Part shown: in pieces, positions 34,181-42,755 of the stretch
Layout: the number at the start of each line of letters is the position of its first letter
How positions within the stretch are numbered: position 1 is the stretch's first letter
NCBI RefSeq assembly: GCF_003148825.1
Contig: NZ_QGGZ01000001.1
Span: forward strand, 1,116,001-1,180,000
Origin: Streptomyces sp. CG 926
GTDB taxonomy: Bacteria; Actinomycetota; Actinomycetes; Streptomycetales; Streptomycetaceae
DNA: 64,000 nt
Direction of reading: 5' to 3'
Program-made: the position numbers and the translations under genes
Notes under the pieces: model-generated
Databases searched by the model: none
What the model saw: only the letters and a program-made list of their open reading frames with translations
Told to the model about the DNA's origin: nothing

Positions 34181-36457
34181 TCAATCGTGAAGGGGGTTGG
34201 TGATGGTGACGTAGACGGACTGGGTGTCGACGGGGCCGACCAGCTCGTCGAGACCGCCCAGGCGGGTGAGCAGATTCGCCTTGCAGCGCAGGGTGGGCGA
34301 GTCGAGCAGCCGCGCGGGGAGCGGGCCGAGGCCCGCGGACTTGGCGAGGAAGCGGCGGAAGGCGGCGAGGAGCACGCGTTCGTCCGCGAGGCGCTGGGAC
34401 CCGAAGGCACCGATGAGGCCGAGCACGTTGTTGATGCCGAGGTAGTAGGCGAAGCGTTCGTCGGTGACGGCGTCGGAGACGAAGGTGTCGCTGGCGCTTC
34501 CGATGCCGGGGAGCCGGTGCTCCAGTTCCGCGCGGCGGGATTCGCGGAAGTAGTAGCCCTGGTTGTCGCGGTAGCGGCCGCCGATCGGCCAGCCTGCCGG
34601 GTCGAGGAGCACGAGGGTGTTCTGCTGGTGCGCTTCGAGGGCGATGCCGGCGAGCGCGTCGAAGGCGAGGACCGGCAGGACCACGTGGTCGAGGTAGCGC
34701 AGGAACCACTCGGCGGCGACGGCGGACGTGGTGTGGCCGGTGGCGGTGGCGAGGCCGGTGACGAGTTCGGCGAGGCGCGAGCTCATCGTGGTTCGGCCGG
34801 GCCAGGGGCGGGGAGCGGTGAGTGCGGCGATGCAGACGGGGTCGTCGCCCGAGCGGAAGGGGTTGTGGCGCAGCAGGGCGTCGAGTCCGGGTACGGGGGT
34901 TCCGTCCGGGGCGTCGACGGCGACCCAGGCGGGGTCGCGGACGATGTCGAAGGCGGGGTGGGAGGCCTGCCACTGCTCGGCGAGGCCGGTGCGGAGCAGC
35001 CGGTGCACCTCGACGCCGCGGTGGAGTTCCTTGCGGAGGTTCTCGCGGCGGGAGTTGGTGATGCGCAGGCCCAGGGAGAGCTTGAGCATCGCGGGGGCGC
35101 CCGGGCGGTGGACGGTGCGGACGGAGGAGGTGGGGTACCAGGGCTCGCCGTGCGGGCCCAGGTCGTGCAGGAGTCCCGCGTCGCGCAGGGCGGTGACGGC
35201 GGGGCGCTGGAGCAGGTCGCGGGCCTGCCAGGGGTGCAGGGGAAGGGGGGTGGTGCCATGGGGCAGCGGGAGCCCGGGGGCGAGCCGGCCGAGGAGCTGC
35301 GGGGCGGAGACGGGGCGGCCGCTCTCGGTCCAGGCCGATTCGCTCGCCAGGGCGGCGGGTTCGACCGCGAACCAGTGCAGGGGGAAGGAGCCGTGGAGTT
35401 CGGGTGAGTAGCGGCGTACCTCGGCCTCGGAGAGTCCTTCGCGACTCTTCGGGTCCGGCTGGAGGGGGTGGCCGAGCAGGAGTGCCTGTTCGGCGGTGAG
35501 GAAGCGGTCCCCGCCGACGGGGGCCGGGGCGGTGGGGCGTTCCCGCCGGTCGGCGATGAATTCGGCGGTACGCCGGACCGAGTCGGCGACGCGGCCGACG
35601 AGGTCGGCGGCGCCTCGGCCACCGCTCGTGCCCTCACGGGCGATGAGCGCGGCGATCGTGACGGCGTCGAGGGAGGGCGCGGCGGCCGTGGTGCCTTCGA
35701 GGCGGACCGCGCCGAATCGGTGCCAGCCCGCGTGGGACCAGTGGCGGACCGGGACGAGCAGGGCGGTGCCGGAGGCGGGAAGGGGGATGCGCAGGGGCGT
35801 TCCGGCAGGGCCGTCGGGGCGGCCGAGACCGGATTCGCGGACCCAGCAGCGGAGCAGGTTCTCGACCGCCGCGGCCTCGGCGGCGACGGCCGGGTCGGGG
35901 TGGTTGAGGAGGTCGGGCAGTGTGGTCGGCTCCAGGCGGAGGGGGCTCGTCCATCCGGTACGGGGCCGGGGTGGGATGCCGTCCTTCTGCCGCGGGACGG
36001 TGGCCGTCGCCCCGGCGTCGGTGGCGGCCCCGGACCCGGCGGAGGCGGCCGCGGCCGCCTCCGCCGGGGGGAGTTGACCCGGTGCGTCGGGTGCGCCCGC
36101 CGGGTCCTGCCGCGGGTGCTCGGGCGTGGCCCCGTCCGGGTAGGGCAGCGTGCGGGCCGGGGCCGGGGTCGGCGCGTCCTCGGCGGGTACGAGCCGGGCC
36201 GACGGGCCCACGGCCGGACCCGGGCCCTGCGGCTCGAGCACATCGGGCGTACCGGGCGCACCGGGCAAGGGCGTCGGGGCCGGCGGCTCCGCCGCTTCCC
36301 GGAGCCGCGCCGTGGTGCCGGACGGCGATGTCGGCCACCCCGGGGCGACCGCCTCGGGAGCCGAGTGCGCCGGGGCCGGTCCCGGCGCTGGGGCGAGCCG
36401 GTCGGGAGACGGCTGCTGGGTCTCCGTGACGGGGGTCGACTGGTGCGGGTCAGGCAT
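34181..36457 (-). CDS. NRPS-independent siderophore synthetase (IucA/IucC family) B
   Basis: This protein is 758 residues, longer than the usual ~600. Start ATG 36457 has GAGGA upstream. Residues 1 to about 155 are a Pro/Ala/Gly-rich low-complexity extension without known motifs. The IucA/IucC core follows: LNHPDPAVAAEAAAVENLLRCWVRE, HPLQPDPKSREGLSEAEVRRYSPELHGSFPLHWFAVEP, PLHPWQARDLLQ, MLKLSLGLRITNSRRENLRKEL, EAHQQNTLVLLDPAGWP and RYRDNQGYYF. The KS(R/K)xG and LHPWQ motifs are those of the citrate-type synthetases. A second synthetase in the operon implies stepwise double acylation. Confidence 0.92.
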   Translation of the reverse strand: MPDPHQSTPVTETQQPSPDRLAPAPGPAPAHSAPEAVAPGWPTSPSGTTARLREAAEPPAPTPLPGAPGTPDVLEPQGPGPAVGPSARLVPAEDAPTPAPARTLPYPDGATPEHPRQDPAGAPDAPGQLPPAEAAAAASAGSGAATDAGATATVPRQKDGIPPRPRTGWTSPLRLEPTTLPDLLNHPDPAVAAEAAAVENLLRCWVRESGLGRPDGPAGTPLRIPLPASGTALLVPVRHWSHAGWHRFGAVRLEGTTAAAPSLDAVTIAALIAREGTSGGRGAADLVGRVADSVRRTAEFIADRRERPTAPAPVGGDRFLTAEQALLLGHPLQPDPKSREGLSEAEVRRYSPELHGSFPLHWFAVEPAALASESAWTESGRPVSAPQLLGRLAPGLPLPHGTTPLPLHPWQARDLLQRPAVTALRDAGLLHDLGPHGEPWYPTSSVRTVHRPGAPAMLKLSLGLRITNSRRENLRKELHRGVEVHRLLRTGLAEQWQASHPAFDIVRDPAWVAVDAPDGTPVPGLDALLRHNPFRSGDDPVCIAALTAPRPWPGRTTMSSRLAELVTGLATATGHTTSAVAAEWFLRYLDHVVLPVLAFDALAGIALEAHQQNTLVLLDPAGWPIGGRYRDNQGYYFRESRRAELEHRLPGIGSASDTFVSDAVTDERFAYYLGINNVLGLIGAFGSQRLADERVLLAAFRRFLAKSAGLGPLPARLLDSPTLRCKANLLTRLGGLDELVGPVDTQSVYVTITNPLHD

Positions 36458-36478
36458 CGCGGGTCCTCGGGGTGCGGG

Positions 36479-37978
36479 TCAGTGGGTCCGGCGGGCGGCG
36501 GCCGGGATGGCGTCGGCCAGGCGGTCGAGGACCGCCGCGGCCTGCTCGTCGGTCAGGGTCAGCGGGGGAAGGAGACGGACCACGGCGCCGTGGCGGCCGC
36601 CGAGCTCGACGATCAGGCCGCGGTCCAGGCACTCCTGACGGACGGCGGCGGCGAGGGCCGGCGCCGCGACCCCGGTGTCGGGGTCGACCAGTTCGACGCC
36701 GATCATCAGGCCCCTGCCCCGTACCTCCCCGATGCAGGGATGGCCACAGGCCAGCCCGCGCAGGGCCGCCAGCATCCGCTCCCCCAGGGCGGCGGCGCGC
36801 TCGGCGAGCCGGTTCTCGCGGACGAAGGCGAGCGTGGCGGTACCGGCGGCCATGGCGAGCTGGTTACCGCGGAAGGTGCCGGCGTGCGCGCCGGGGGCCC
36901 ACACGTCCAGGCCGGCCCGGTACACGATCACCGCGAGCGGCAGGCTCCCGCCGATCGCCTTGGAGAGGACCATGACGTCGGGCACCACCCCGGCGTGGTC
37001 GACTCCCCAGAAGGCACCGGTCCTGCCGACGCCCGTCTGCACCTCGTCGGCGATCAGCGGGATACCCCGCGCCGCGGTGATCTCCCGCATCCGGCGCAAC
37101 CAGCCGTCCGGGGCGGGGATCACCCCGCCCTCGCCCTGCACGGGTTCGACGATCATGCCGGCGGGGGCGGGCACCCCGCCCTTCGGGTCGTCGAGCAGGT
37201 TCTCCGTCCAGCGCGCGGAGAGTTCGGCGCCCTCGGGGCCACCGACGCCGAACGGGCAGCGAAGGTCCTGCGGGTAGGGCAGCCGGGTCACCCGTACCCC
37301 GGGGGCGCCACCCGAGGCGTCCAGGGCTCCGGCGGTCATGCCGTGGTAGGCCCCGGTGAAGGCGAGCAGCCCGGAGCGACCGGTCGCGGTGCGCACCAGC
37401 TTGAGGGCGGCCTCCACGGCGTCCGTGCCGGCCGGTCCGCAGAACTGGATGCGCGCGTCGGCGGCCAGCTCGGGCGGCAGGTTGGCGAACAGCTCGGTGG
37501 TGAAGGCGTCCTTGACCGGGGTCGCGAGGTCGAGCACGTGCAGCGGGGCCCCCGAGTCGAGGACACCTCGGATGGCTTCGAGCACCACCGGATGGTTGTG
37601 CCCGAGGGCGAGCGTCCCGGCGCCGGAGAGGCAGTCGAGGTAACGCCGCCCGTCCGCGCCCTCGATGGTCAGTCCGCGGGCGCGCACCGGAACGATGGGC
37701 AGCGAGCGGGCGTACGTCCGGGCGGCGGACTCCCGCTGCGCCTGCCTGCGCAGGATGCCGTCGGAGGCGACGGAACCCTCCGGCCCGCCGCATACATCCG
37801 AATCGTCGGATCCGTCCGGAATCGTCCCCCGACTTCCCTGTGGCGGCACTTGTGGCGGCACTTGTGGAGGCACGTGAGGCGGGATCTCTGTCGCGGCCGC
37901 CGCCGCGGCCGGCTCGGTGACAGCCACGAGTGTCGGTCCTCCCGCACTGATTGCTCTTCCGGATTGCATCTCGAACAT
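36479..37978 (-). CDS. Class III aminotransferase, probable diaminobutyrate--2-oxoglutarate type
   Basis: This 499-residue PLP enzyme heads the siderophore operon. Start ATG 37978 lies eight bases after GGGGGAG. Asp311 (LIADEVQTGVGRTG) and Lys340 (LSKAIGGSLPLA) are the PLP-binding residues, and FTGAYHGMTAGAL and GTFRGNQLAM are class III motifs. It resembles the RhbA/EctB group that makes 2,4-diaminobutyrate from aspartate semialdehyde. Residues 30-70 are unusual: a PP(H/Q)V repeat set encoded by 12-bp tandem repeats. No decarboxylase gene for a diaminopropane step is seen. It diverges from the second protease gene. Confidence 0.85.
   Translation of the reverse strand: MFEMQSGRAISAGGPTLVAVTEPAAAAAATEIPPHVPPQVPPQVPPQGSRGTIPDGSDDSDVCGGPEGSVASDGILRRQAQRESAARTYARSLPIVPVRARGLTIEGADGRRYLDCLSGAGTLALGHNHPVVLEAIRGVLDSGAPLHVLDLATPVKDAFTTELFANLPPELAADARIQFCGPAGTDAVEAALKLVRTATGRSGLLAFTGAYHGMTAGALDASGGAPGVRVTRLPYPQDLRCPFGVGGPEGAELSARWTENLLDDPKGGVPAPAGMIVEPVQGEGGVIPAPDGWLRRMREITAARGIPLIADEVQTGVGRTGAFWGVDHAGVVPDVMVLSKAIGGSLPLAVIVYRAGLDVWAPGAHAGTFRGNQLAMAAGTATLAFVRENRLAERAAALGERMLAALRGLACGHPCIGEVRGRGLMIGVELVDPDTGVAAPALAAAVRQECLDRGLIVELGGRHGAVVRLLPPLTLTDEQAAAVLDRLADAIPAAARRTH
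37839..37880. repeat. 12-bp tandem repeats inside the aminotransferase gene
   Basis: TGTGGCGGCACT occurs in two exact copies and a third with changes (TGTGGAGGCACG), plus a partial fourth. In frame they encode VPPQ units near the N-terminus. Copy number may vary between strains. Confidence 0.85.
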
Positions 37979-38037
37979 GAACGCTGCTCCCCCATCCCCC
38001 GTACGTACCAACGACGGTGACGGCGAGGGATCACGGG

Positions 38038-38062
38038 TTGACTCAAGATCCTTGTCCTGTAA
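38038..38062 (+). promoter_or_regulatory. Weak promoter-like element for the second protease
   Basis: TTGACT is followed after 16 bp by TAAGGG; the -35 is good, the -10 weak. It points toward the protease gene start at 38169. Confidence 0.25.
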
Positions 38063-38168
38063 GGGGAAGAACCTCAGGAACCGCGGCCCCGGCCTAGGTC
38101 GTCCTGGGCCACAGCGGCATAGTGGGGGCCTGCACTCCACTCCTCGAACTCCCAGGGGGACGAACGAC

Positions 38169-39338
38169 ATGCGATCGAACCGACCGGTCACCGCGATTCT
38201 GTGCGCGGCCACGCTCGCGCTGACCGCGGGTGCCTGCGGCCCCGGCGACGGGGAGGCCGGCGGCGACGCCAAGCCGACCGTGGCGGCGAGCCTGCCGGGC
38301 CAGGACGGGATAAAAATCCCCGACCAGCTCAAGGACAAGCTCAAGGAGCACGGCATCGACCTGGAGAAGTGGAAGGGGGGTGAGTGGAAGAACTGGAAGC
38401 GGGAGGACTGGCTCCGCGAGGCGGGCGACTACATCAACCCGGTCATCGAGGGCCTGTGGGACCCGGACCGCATGCGTGACGCCGAGCAGCCGCAGCGCCC
38501 GGCCGTCGACCCCGACGCGGGCAAGGACCAGGGCGTCACCGACCCGACCCCGGTACCGGTGGCGGCCAAGCAGGCCAACCCGCCCTACCACACGAGCGTT
38601 CCGGCGGCCGGCAAGGTGTTCTTCGACGGCCCCGAGGGCTCGATGGTCTGCTCGGCCACCGTGGTCAAGGACCCCGCCCACCCCGGCAAGTCGAACATGG
38701 TCTGGACCGCGGGCCACTGCGTGCACGCGGGCAAGGCCGGCGGCTGGTACCGCAACATCGCCTTCGTCCCCTCCTACAACAACGCGGGCAAGCAGGCGGC
38801 TCAGCTCAAGGGCGCGCCCCGCGAGACGGTCGCCCCGTTCGGCGTCTGGTGGAGCGACTGGGCGCAGACCTCCGACCAGTGGATCGCGGGCGGCGGTCCG
38901 ACCGGTGGCGCGGGTGCCCCGTACGACTTCGCGGTGCTGCACGTGACGCCCGAGAAGGGCAGCACCAAGTCCCTGGAGGAGGTCGTCGGTTCGGCACTCC
39001 CGGTGGAGTTCAACGCGCAGGCCGTGCAGAAGGTCGGAAGCATCACGGCGACGGGCTATCCGGCGGCGGCGCCCTTCGACGGCCAGCGCGCCTTCCAGTG
39101 CACGGACCGGCCGGGCCGGCTGTCCCTGAACGCGAACGACCCGGTGATGTACCGCATCGGCTGCACCATGACCGGCGGTTCCTCCGGTGGTGGCTGGGTC
39201 TCGGCAGGCTCCGACGGCAAGCCGGCGCTCGTGTCGAACACCTCGATCGGGCCGGCCAAGGCGGGCTGGCTGGCCGGACCCCGGCTGGGTCCGGAGGCGA
39301 AGGGCATCTTCGACGCCGTCAGCCGCAAGTTCAAGTAG
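38169..39338 (+). CDS. Secreted trypsin-like serine peptidase, likely lipoprotein
   Basis: This 389-residue protein starts at ATG 38169, behind CAGGGGGA. Residues 1-23 form a signal peptide ending in a possible lipobox (LTAGAC, Cys23). Residues ~50-100 are charged, with EWKNWKREDWL. The peptidase domain holds His183 (WTAGHCVHAGK), Asp253 (YDFAVLHV) and Ser339 (MTGGSSGGGW), the chymotrypsin-fold triad. CSAT...AGHC and C...CT pairs suggest disulfides. Compared with the first protease it has no Asp six before the Ser, so trypsin-like specificity is unsure. Conserved in Streptomyces as a cell-surface peptidase of unknown substrate. Confidence 0.88.
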   Translation: MRSNRPVTAILCAATLALTAGACGPGDGEAGGDAKPTVAASLPGQDGIKIPDQLKDKLKEHGIDLEKWKGGEWKNWKREDWLREAGDYINPVIEGLWDPDRMRDAEQPQRPAVDPDAGKDQGVTDPTPVPVAAKQANPPYHTSVPAAGKVFFDGPEGSMVCSATVVKDPAHPGKSNMVWTAGHCVHAGKAGGWYRNIAFVPSYNNAGKQAAQLKGAPRETVAPFGVWWSDWAQTSDQWIAGGGPTGGAGAPYDFAVLHVTPEKGSTKSLEEVVGSALPVEFNAQAVQKVGSITATGYPAAAPFDGQRAFQCTDRPGRLSLNANDPVMYRIGCTMTGGSSGGGWVSAGSDGKPALVSNTSIGPAKAGWLAGPRLGPEAKGIFDAVSRKFK

Positions 39339-39357
39339 TCCATGTAGTCCACGTAGC

Positions 39358-39394
39358 GGCTGAGGCCCTCCTGCACCGCAGGGGGGCCTCAGCC
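39358..39394. terminator. Bidirectional terminator between protease and hflX
   Basis: An 11-bp perfect stem (GGCTGAGGCCC) is closed by a 15-nt loop. It ends the protease transcript and can end hflX from the other side. The short direct repeats CCGTCACACC/CCGTCACGCC follow. Confidence 0.8.
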
Positions 39395-39433
39395 GTCACA
39401 CCGTCACGCCGTCACACCGTCCGGCACGCTCGC

Positions 39434-40948
39434 TCAGTGCTTCGCGAGCGCGTACGGCGCAAGGTCCGCCGCCAGTTCCTGGTGGACCCGCGCCTTGAGC
39501 AGGGTGCCGTCCGCGGTGTGCTCCTCGGAGATCACCTCGCCCTCGGCGTGCGCCTTGGCGACCAGCGAGCCGCGCGTGTACGGCACCATGGCCTCCACCT
39601 CGACCTCGGGGCGCGGCAGCTCGGAGTCGATGAGCGCGAGGAGTTCCTCGATGCCCAGGCCCGTCCGCGCCGAGACGGCGATGGAGTGCCGCTCGATCCG
39701 CAGCAGCCGCTGCAGGACGAGCGGATCCGCGGCGTCCGCCTTGTTGATCACGACGATCTCGGGCACGTTCACCGCGCCGACCTCGCGGATCACCTCGCGC
39801 ACGGCCGCCAGCTGCTCCTCCGGTGCCGGGTGCGAACCGTCCACGATGTGCAGGATCAGGTCGGAGTCCCCGACCTCCTCCATCGTGGAGCGGAAGGCCT
39901 CGACCAGGTGGTGGGGCAGGTGCCGGACGAAGCCGACGGTGTCGGCCAGGGTGTAGACCCGGCCGCTCGGCGTCTCGGCCCGGCGCACGGTCGGGTCGAG
40001 GGTGGCGAACAGCGCGTTCTCCACCAGTACGCCCGCGCCCGTGAGGCGGTTGAGCAGCGAGGACTTGCCCGCGTTGGTGTAACCGGCGATGGCGACCGAG
40101 GGCACCTTGTTGCGACGCCGTTCCTGCCGCTTGATGTCACGGCCGGTCTTCATCTCCGCGATCTCCCGGCGCATCTTCGCCATCTTCTCGCGGATCCGGC
40201 GCCGGTCGGTCTCGATCTTGGTCTCACCGGGGCCTCGGGTGGCCATGCCGCCACCGCCGCCGCCACCCATCTGACGGGACAGCGAGGCACCCCAGCCACG
40301 CAGTCGCGGCAGCATGTACTGCATCTGCGCGAGCGCGACCTGCGCCTTGCCCTCTCGGGACTTGGCGTGCTGGGCGAAGATGTCGAGGATCAAGGCGGTC
40401 CGGTCGACCACCTTCACCTTGACGACGTCTTCGAGAGCGATGAGCTGGCCGGGGCTGAGCTCGCCGTCGCAGACGACGGTGTCCGCCCCGCTCTCCATGA
40501 CGATGTCGCGCAGCTCGCGGGCCTTGCCGGAACCGATGAAGGTGGCCGGGTCGGGCTTGTCGCGGCGCTGCATCACGCCGTCGAGGACGAGGGCGCCCGC
40601 GGTCTCGGCGAGGGCGGCGAGCTCCGCGAGGGAGTTCTCCGCGTCCTGCACCGTTCCGGAGGTCCAGACACCGACGAGAACCACGCGCTCCAGGCGGAGC
40701 TGGCGGTACTCGACCTCGGTGACGTCCTCGAGCTCGGTGGAGAGACCGGCGACGCGGCGCAGGGCCGCGCGCTCGGAGCGGTCGAACTGGTCGCCGTCCC
40801 GCTCTCCGTCGATCTCGTGGCTCCAGGCGACGTCCTCTTCCATCAGGGCATCGGCCCGAAGGCTCTCGGTGAAGCTCTGCGGGTCCCGCGCATCCTGTGC
40901 GTCCTGTGCGTCCCGCGCGTCCTGGGAAGGGGAAGAAGAGGAGGTCAT
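39434..40948 (-). CDS. hflX: Ribosome-associated GTPase HflX
   Basis: This 504-residue protein starts at ATG 40948 with AAGGAT upstream. The HflX N-domain (ERVVLVGVWTSG... ETAGALVLDGVMQRRDKPDPATFIGSGKARELRDIV) precedes a glycine-rich linker (MGGGGGGGMATRGPGETKIETDRRRI, the HflX signature). The G domain carries G1 GYTNAGKSS, G3 DTVGFV and G4 NKAD. It splits stalled or inactive ribosomes under stress. A Streptomyces-specific acidic/QD-rich N-terminal ~45 residues is present. The gene is monocistronic: terminator downstream, its own promoter region (with TGTCACGT direct repeats) upstream. Confidence 0.97.
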   Translation of the reverse strand: MTSSSSPSQDARDAQDAQDARDPQSFTESLRADALMEEDVAWSHEIDGERDGDQFDRSERAALRRVAGLSTELEDVTEVEYRQLRLERVVLVGVWTSGTVQDAENSLAELAALAETAGALVLDGVMQRRDKPDPATFIGSGKARELRDIVMESGADTVVCDGELSPGQLIALEDVVKVKVVDRTALILDIFAQHAKSREGKAQVALAQMQYMLPRLRGWGASLSRQMGGGGGGGMATRGPGETKIETDRRRIREKMAKMRREIAEMKTGRDIKRQERRRNKVPSVAIAGYTNAGKSSLLNRLTGAGVLVENALFATLDPTVRRAETPSGRVYTLADTVGFVRHLPHHLVEAFRSTMEEVGDSDLILHIVDGSHPAPEEQLAAVREVIREVGAVNVPEIVVINKADAADPLVLQRLLRIERHSIAVSARTGLGIEELLALIDSELPRPEVEVEAMVPYTRGSLVAKAHAEGEVISEEHTADGTLLKARVHQELAADLAPYALAKH

Positions 40949-40976
40949 TGGATCCTTACGTCGATTCGAATAGCAG

Positions 40977-41010
40977 TGTCACGTTAACTGTCACGTCCAA
41001 CGTGTCACAC
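40977..41010. repeat. Direct repeats upstream of hflX
   Basis: TGTCACGT occurs at 40977-40984 and 40989-40996, and TGTCACAC at 41003-41010. They lie about 30-60 bp before the hflX start and may overlap its promoter. Confidence 0.5.
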
Positions 41011-41091
41011 CGCCGGGGGATTCCCCGCGCGGCCCCGTCGATGGTGACATGCCCGTTCCTCACCGGTCACACCCTTTATTGGGCGCTCCGA

Positions 41092-41123
41092 CCCGCCGCG
41101 GCCCCACCGGAGGCCGCGGCGGG
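41092..41123 (-). terminator. M1 peptidase terminator
   Basis: A 12-bp perfect GC stem (CCCGCCGCGGCC) with an 8-nt loop lies 30 bases after the M1 peptidase stop. Confidence 0.75.
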
Positions 41124-41152
41124 GCCGAGTCCGCGGCCGTCGCGGGCGGCGC

Positions 41153-42613
41153 TCAGGACGCCTTGCCCGGCGCCGCGGCCGCCTTGCCGCTCCACTCCGG
41201 GTGCCCCGGCATCGGCGGGGTCGTGGTCCCGTACAGCCAGGGCTCCAGGAAGGCCGCCAGGTCGCGGCCCGCCTCCTGCGAGGCCAGGCGGACGAAGTCG
41301 GCCGTCCCCGCGATCCCGTCCCGGTTCTCCGCGACCCAGCGCCGCTCGATCCGGTCGAAGGCCTCGGCGCCGATCTCCTGCCGCAGGGCGTAGAGGATCA
41401 GCGCGGACCCGTCGTAGACCACCGGCCGGAACAGCCCGATCTTCTCTCCGGCCGCGGCGGCCTTCGGGGCGGCCGGCGGGCCGCCCGCCGCCCGCCACTG
41501 GTCGGAGCGCTGGTACGCCTCGCGCATGCGCCGCTCCAGGGAGTACTTGCCGAGCCCGTCCGCGTAGAGGGCCTCGTACCAGGTGGCGTGTCCCTCGTTG
41601 AGCCACAGGTCGGACCAGGTCCGCGGGGTGACGCTGTCGCCGAACCACTGGTGGGCGAGTTCGTGGACCATCACGGACTCGACGTACCAGTCGGGGTAGC
41701 CCTCACCCGCGAACAGGTTGCTCTCGAAGAGCGAGAGCGTCTGCGTCTCCAGCTCGAAGCCGGTCGTGGCCCGCGCGATCAGCACCCCGTAGTTCTCGAA
41801 GGGGTAGCGGCCGACCCGCTCCTCCATCCACTCGATGTGGCCCGCGGTCTTCTTCAGCCAGGGGTCCAGGCGCTCCCGGTCCTGGGCGGGCACCACGTCG
41901 CGCAGCGGCAGCCCGTGCGGGCCGGTGCCGTGCACGACCGCGGAACGGCCCACGGAGACCTGGGCCAGCTCGGTGGCCATCGGGTGCCGGGTCCGGTACG
42001 TCCAGGTCGTCGTGGGTCCGAGCCGTACGGCGGGGGCGACCGATTCCCCGTTGGCGACGGCCGTGAGCCCGGCCGGTGCGGTGATCCGGAAGGTGAAGAG
42101 CGCCTTGTCGGCGGGGTGGTCGTTGCAGGGGAAGACCCGGTGGGCGGCGTCCGCCTGGTTGGCCATGGCCAGGCCGTCCTCCGTGGGCACCCAGCCGCCG
42201 TCCCCGCGGCCGCGCGGGTCGCTGGTGTGCCGGATGGTGATGCGCAGCGGCATGCGCTCCGCCACCGGGCGCGCGGGAGTGAGCACGAGGTCCTCCCCCG
42301 CGCTCTCGAACCGCGCCGGCTCCCCGTTGACCTCGGCGGACGCCACCTTGCCGTGGGTGAAGTCCAGGTTGATGCGCTCCAGCCGCTCCAGGGCGCGGGC
42401 GTCGATGACGGTGACGGCGTCGAGCGGGGTCAGGTTGTCCTTGTAGGCGAAGGACAGGTCGTACGAGAGCACGTCGTACCCGGGGTTCCCGAGCTCCGGG
42501 AAGAGCCGGTCGCCGATGCCCAGGGGCGTCGGCGGGGGCAGGACGGCGGCGACGAGGGTGAGGGAGGCCGCGGCGAGCAGGGCGGCGCGCAGGCGCGGGG
42601 AGGAGAGCTGCAT
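41153..42613 (-). CDS. M1-family zinc metallopeptidase, secreted
   Basis: This 486-residue protein starts at ATG 42613 (MQLSSPRLRA), giving a signal peptide in residues 1-25; the longer frame to 42670 is less likely. Zinc is bound by His317-Glu318-x-x-His321 and Glu340 (HELAHQWFGDSV, then WLNEGHATWYEALY), the HExxH-18-E pattern. FELETQTLSLF sits where the aminopeptidase exopeptidase motif GAMEN is usual, which is common in actinobacterial members. The N-terminal beta-sandwich (YDVLSYDLSFAYKDN) is present, the C-terminal helical domain is short. Likely hydrolyses peptides outside the cell. Confidence 0.9.
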   Translation of the reverse strand: MQLSSPRLRAALLAAASLTLVAAVLPPPTPLGIGDRLFPELGNPGYDVLSYDLSFAYKDNLTPLDAVTVIDARALERLERINLDFTHGKVASAEVNGEPARFESAGEDLVLTPARPVAERMPLRITIRHTSDPRGRGDGGWVPTEDGLAMANQADAAHRVFPCNDHPADKALFTFRITAPAGLTAVANGESVAPAVRLGPTTTWTYRTRHPMATELAQVSVGRSAVVHGTGPHGLPLRDVVPAQDRERLDPWLKKTAGHIEWMEERVGRYPFENYGVLIARATTGFELETQTLSLFESNLFAGEGYPDWYVESVMVHELAHQWFGDSVTPRTWSDLWLNEGHATWYEALYADGLGKYSLERRMREAYQRSDQWRAAGGPPAAPKAAAAGEKIGLFRPVVYDGSALILYALRQEIGAEAFDRIERRWVAENRDGIAGTADFVRLASQEAGRDLAAFLEPWLYGTTTPPMPGHPEWSGKAAAAPGKAS

Positions 42614-42755
42614 CCACCACCGCTTACCAGCGCCCGCCACACGGCTGCGAACGACGCGCGACGGGTCCACCCGAACGGGGCCGTCCGGAGCCGTCCCGGC
42701 CTACGTCCGGACCCGACGGGCACCCGACGGGCACCGACGACCGACCGGCCGGTGG

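Noticed and set aside
37469..37793. Possible extension of the aminotransferase from alternative starts downstream.
   Set aside because: Internal ATG codons lack ribosome sites, while ATG 37978 has GGGGGAG at the right distance.
38053..38080. Possible iron-regulator (DmdR/IdeR) box ahead of the siderophore operon.
   Set aside because: The sequence near CCTGTAAGG...CCTCAGG matches only about 7 of 19 positions of the iron-box consensus I remember. I found no better candidate and so do not call one.
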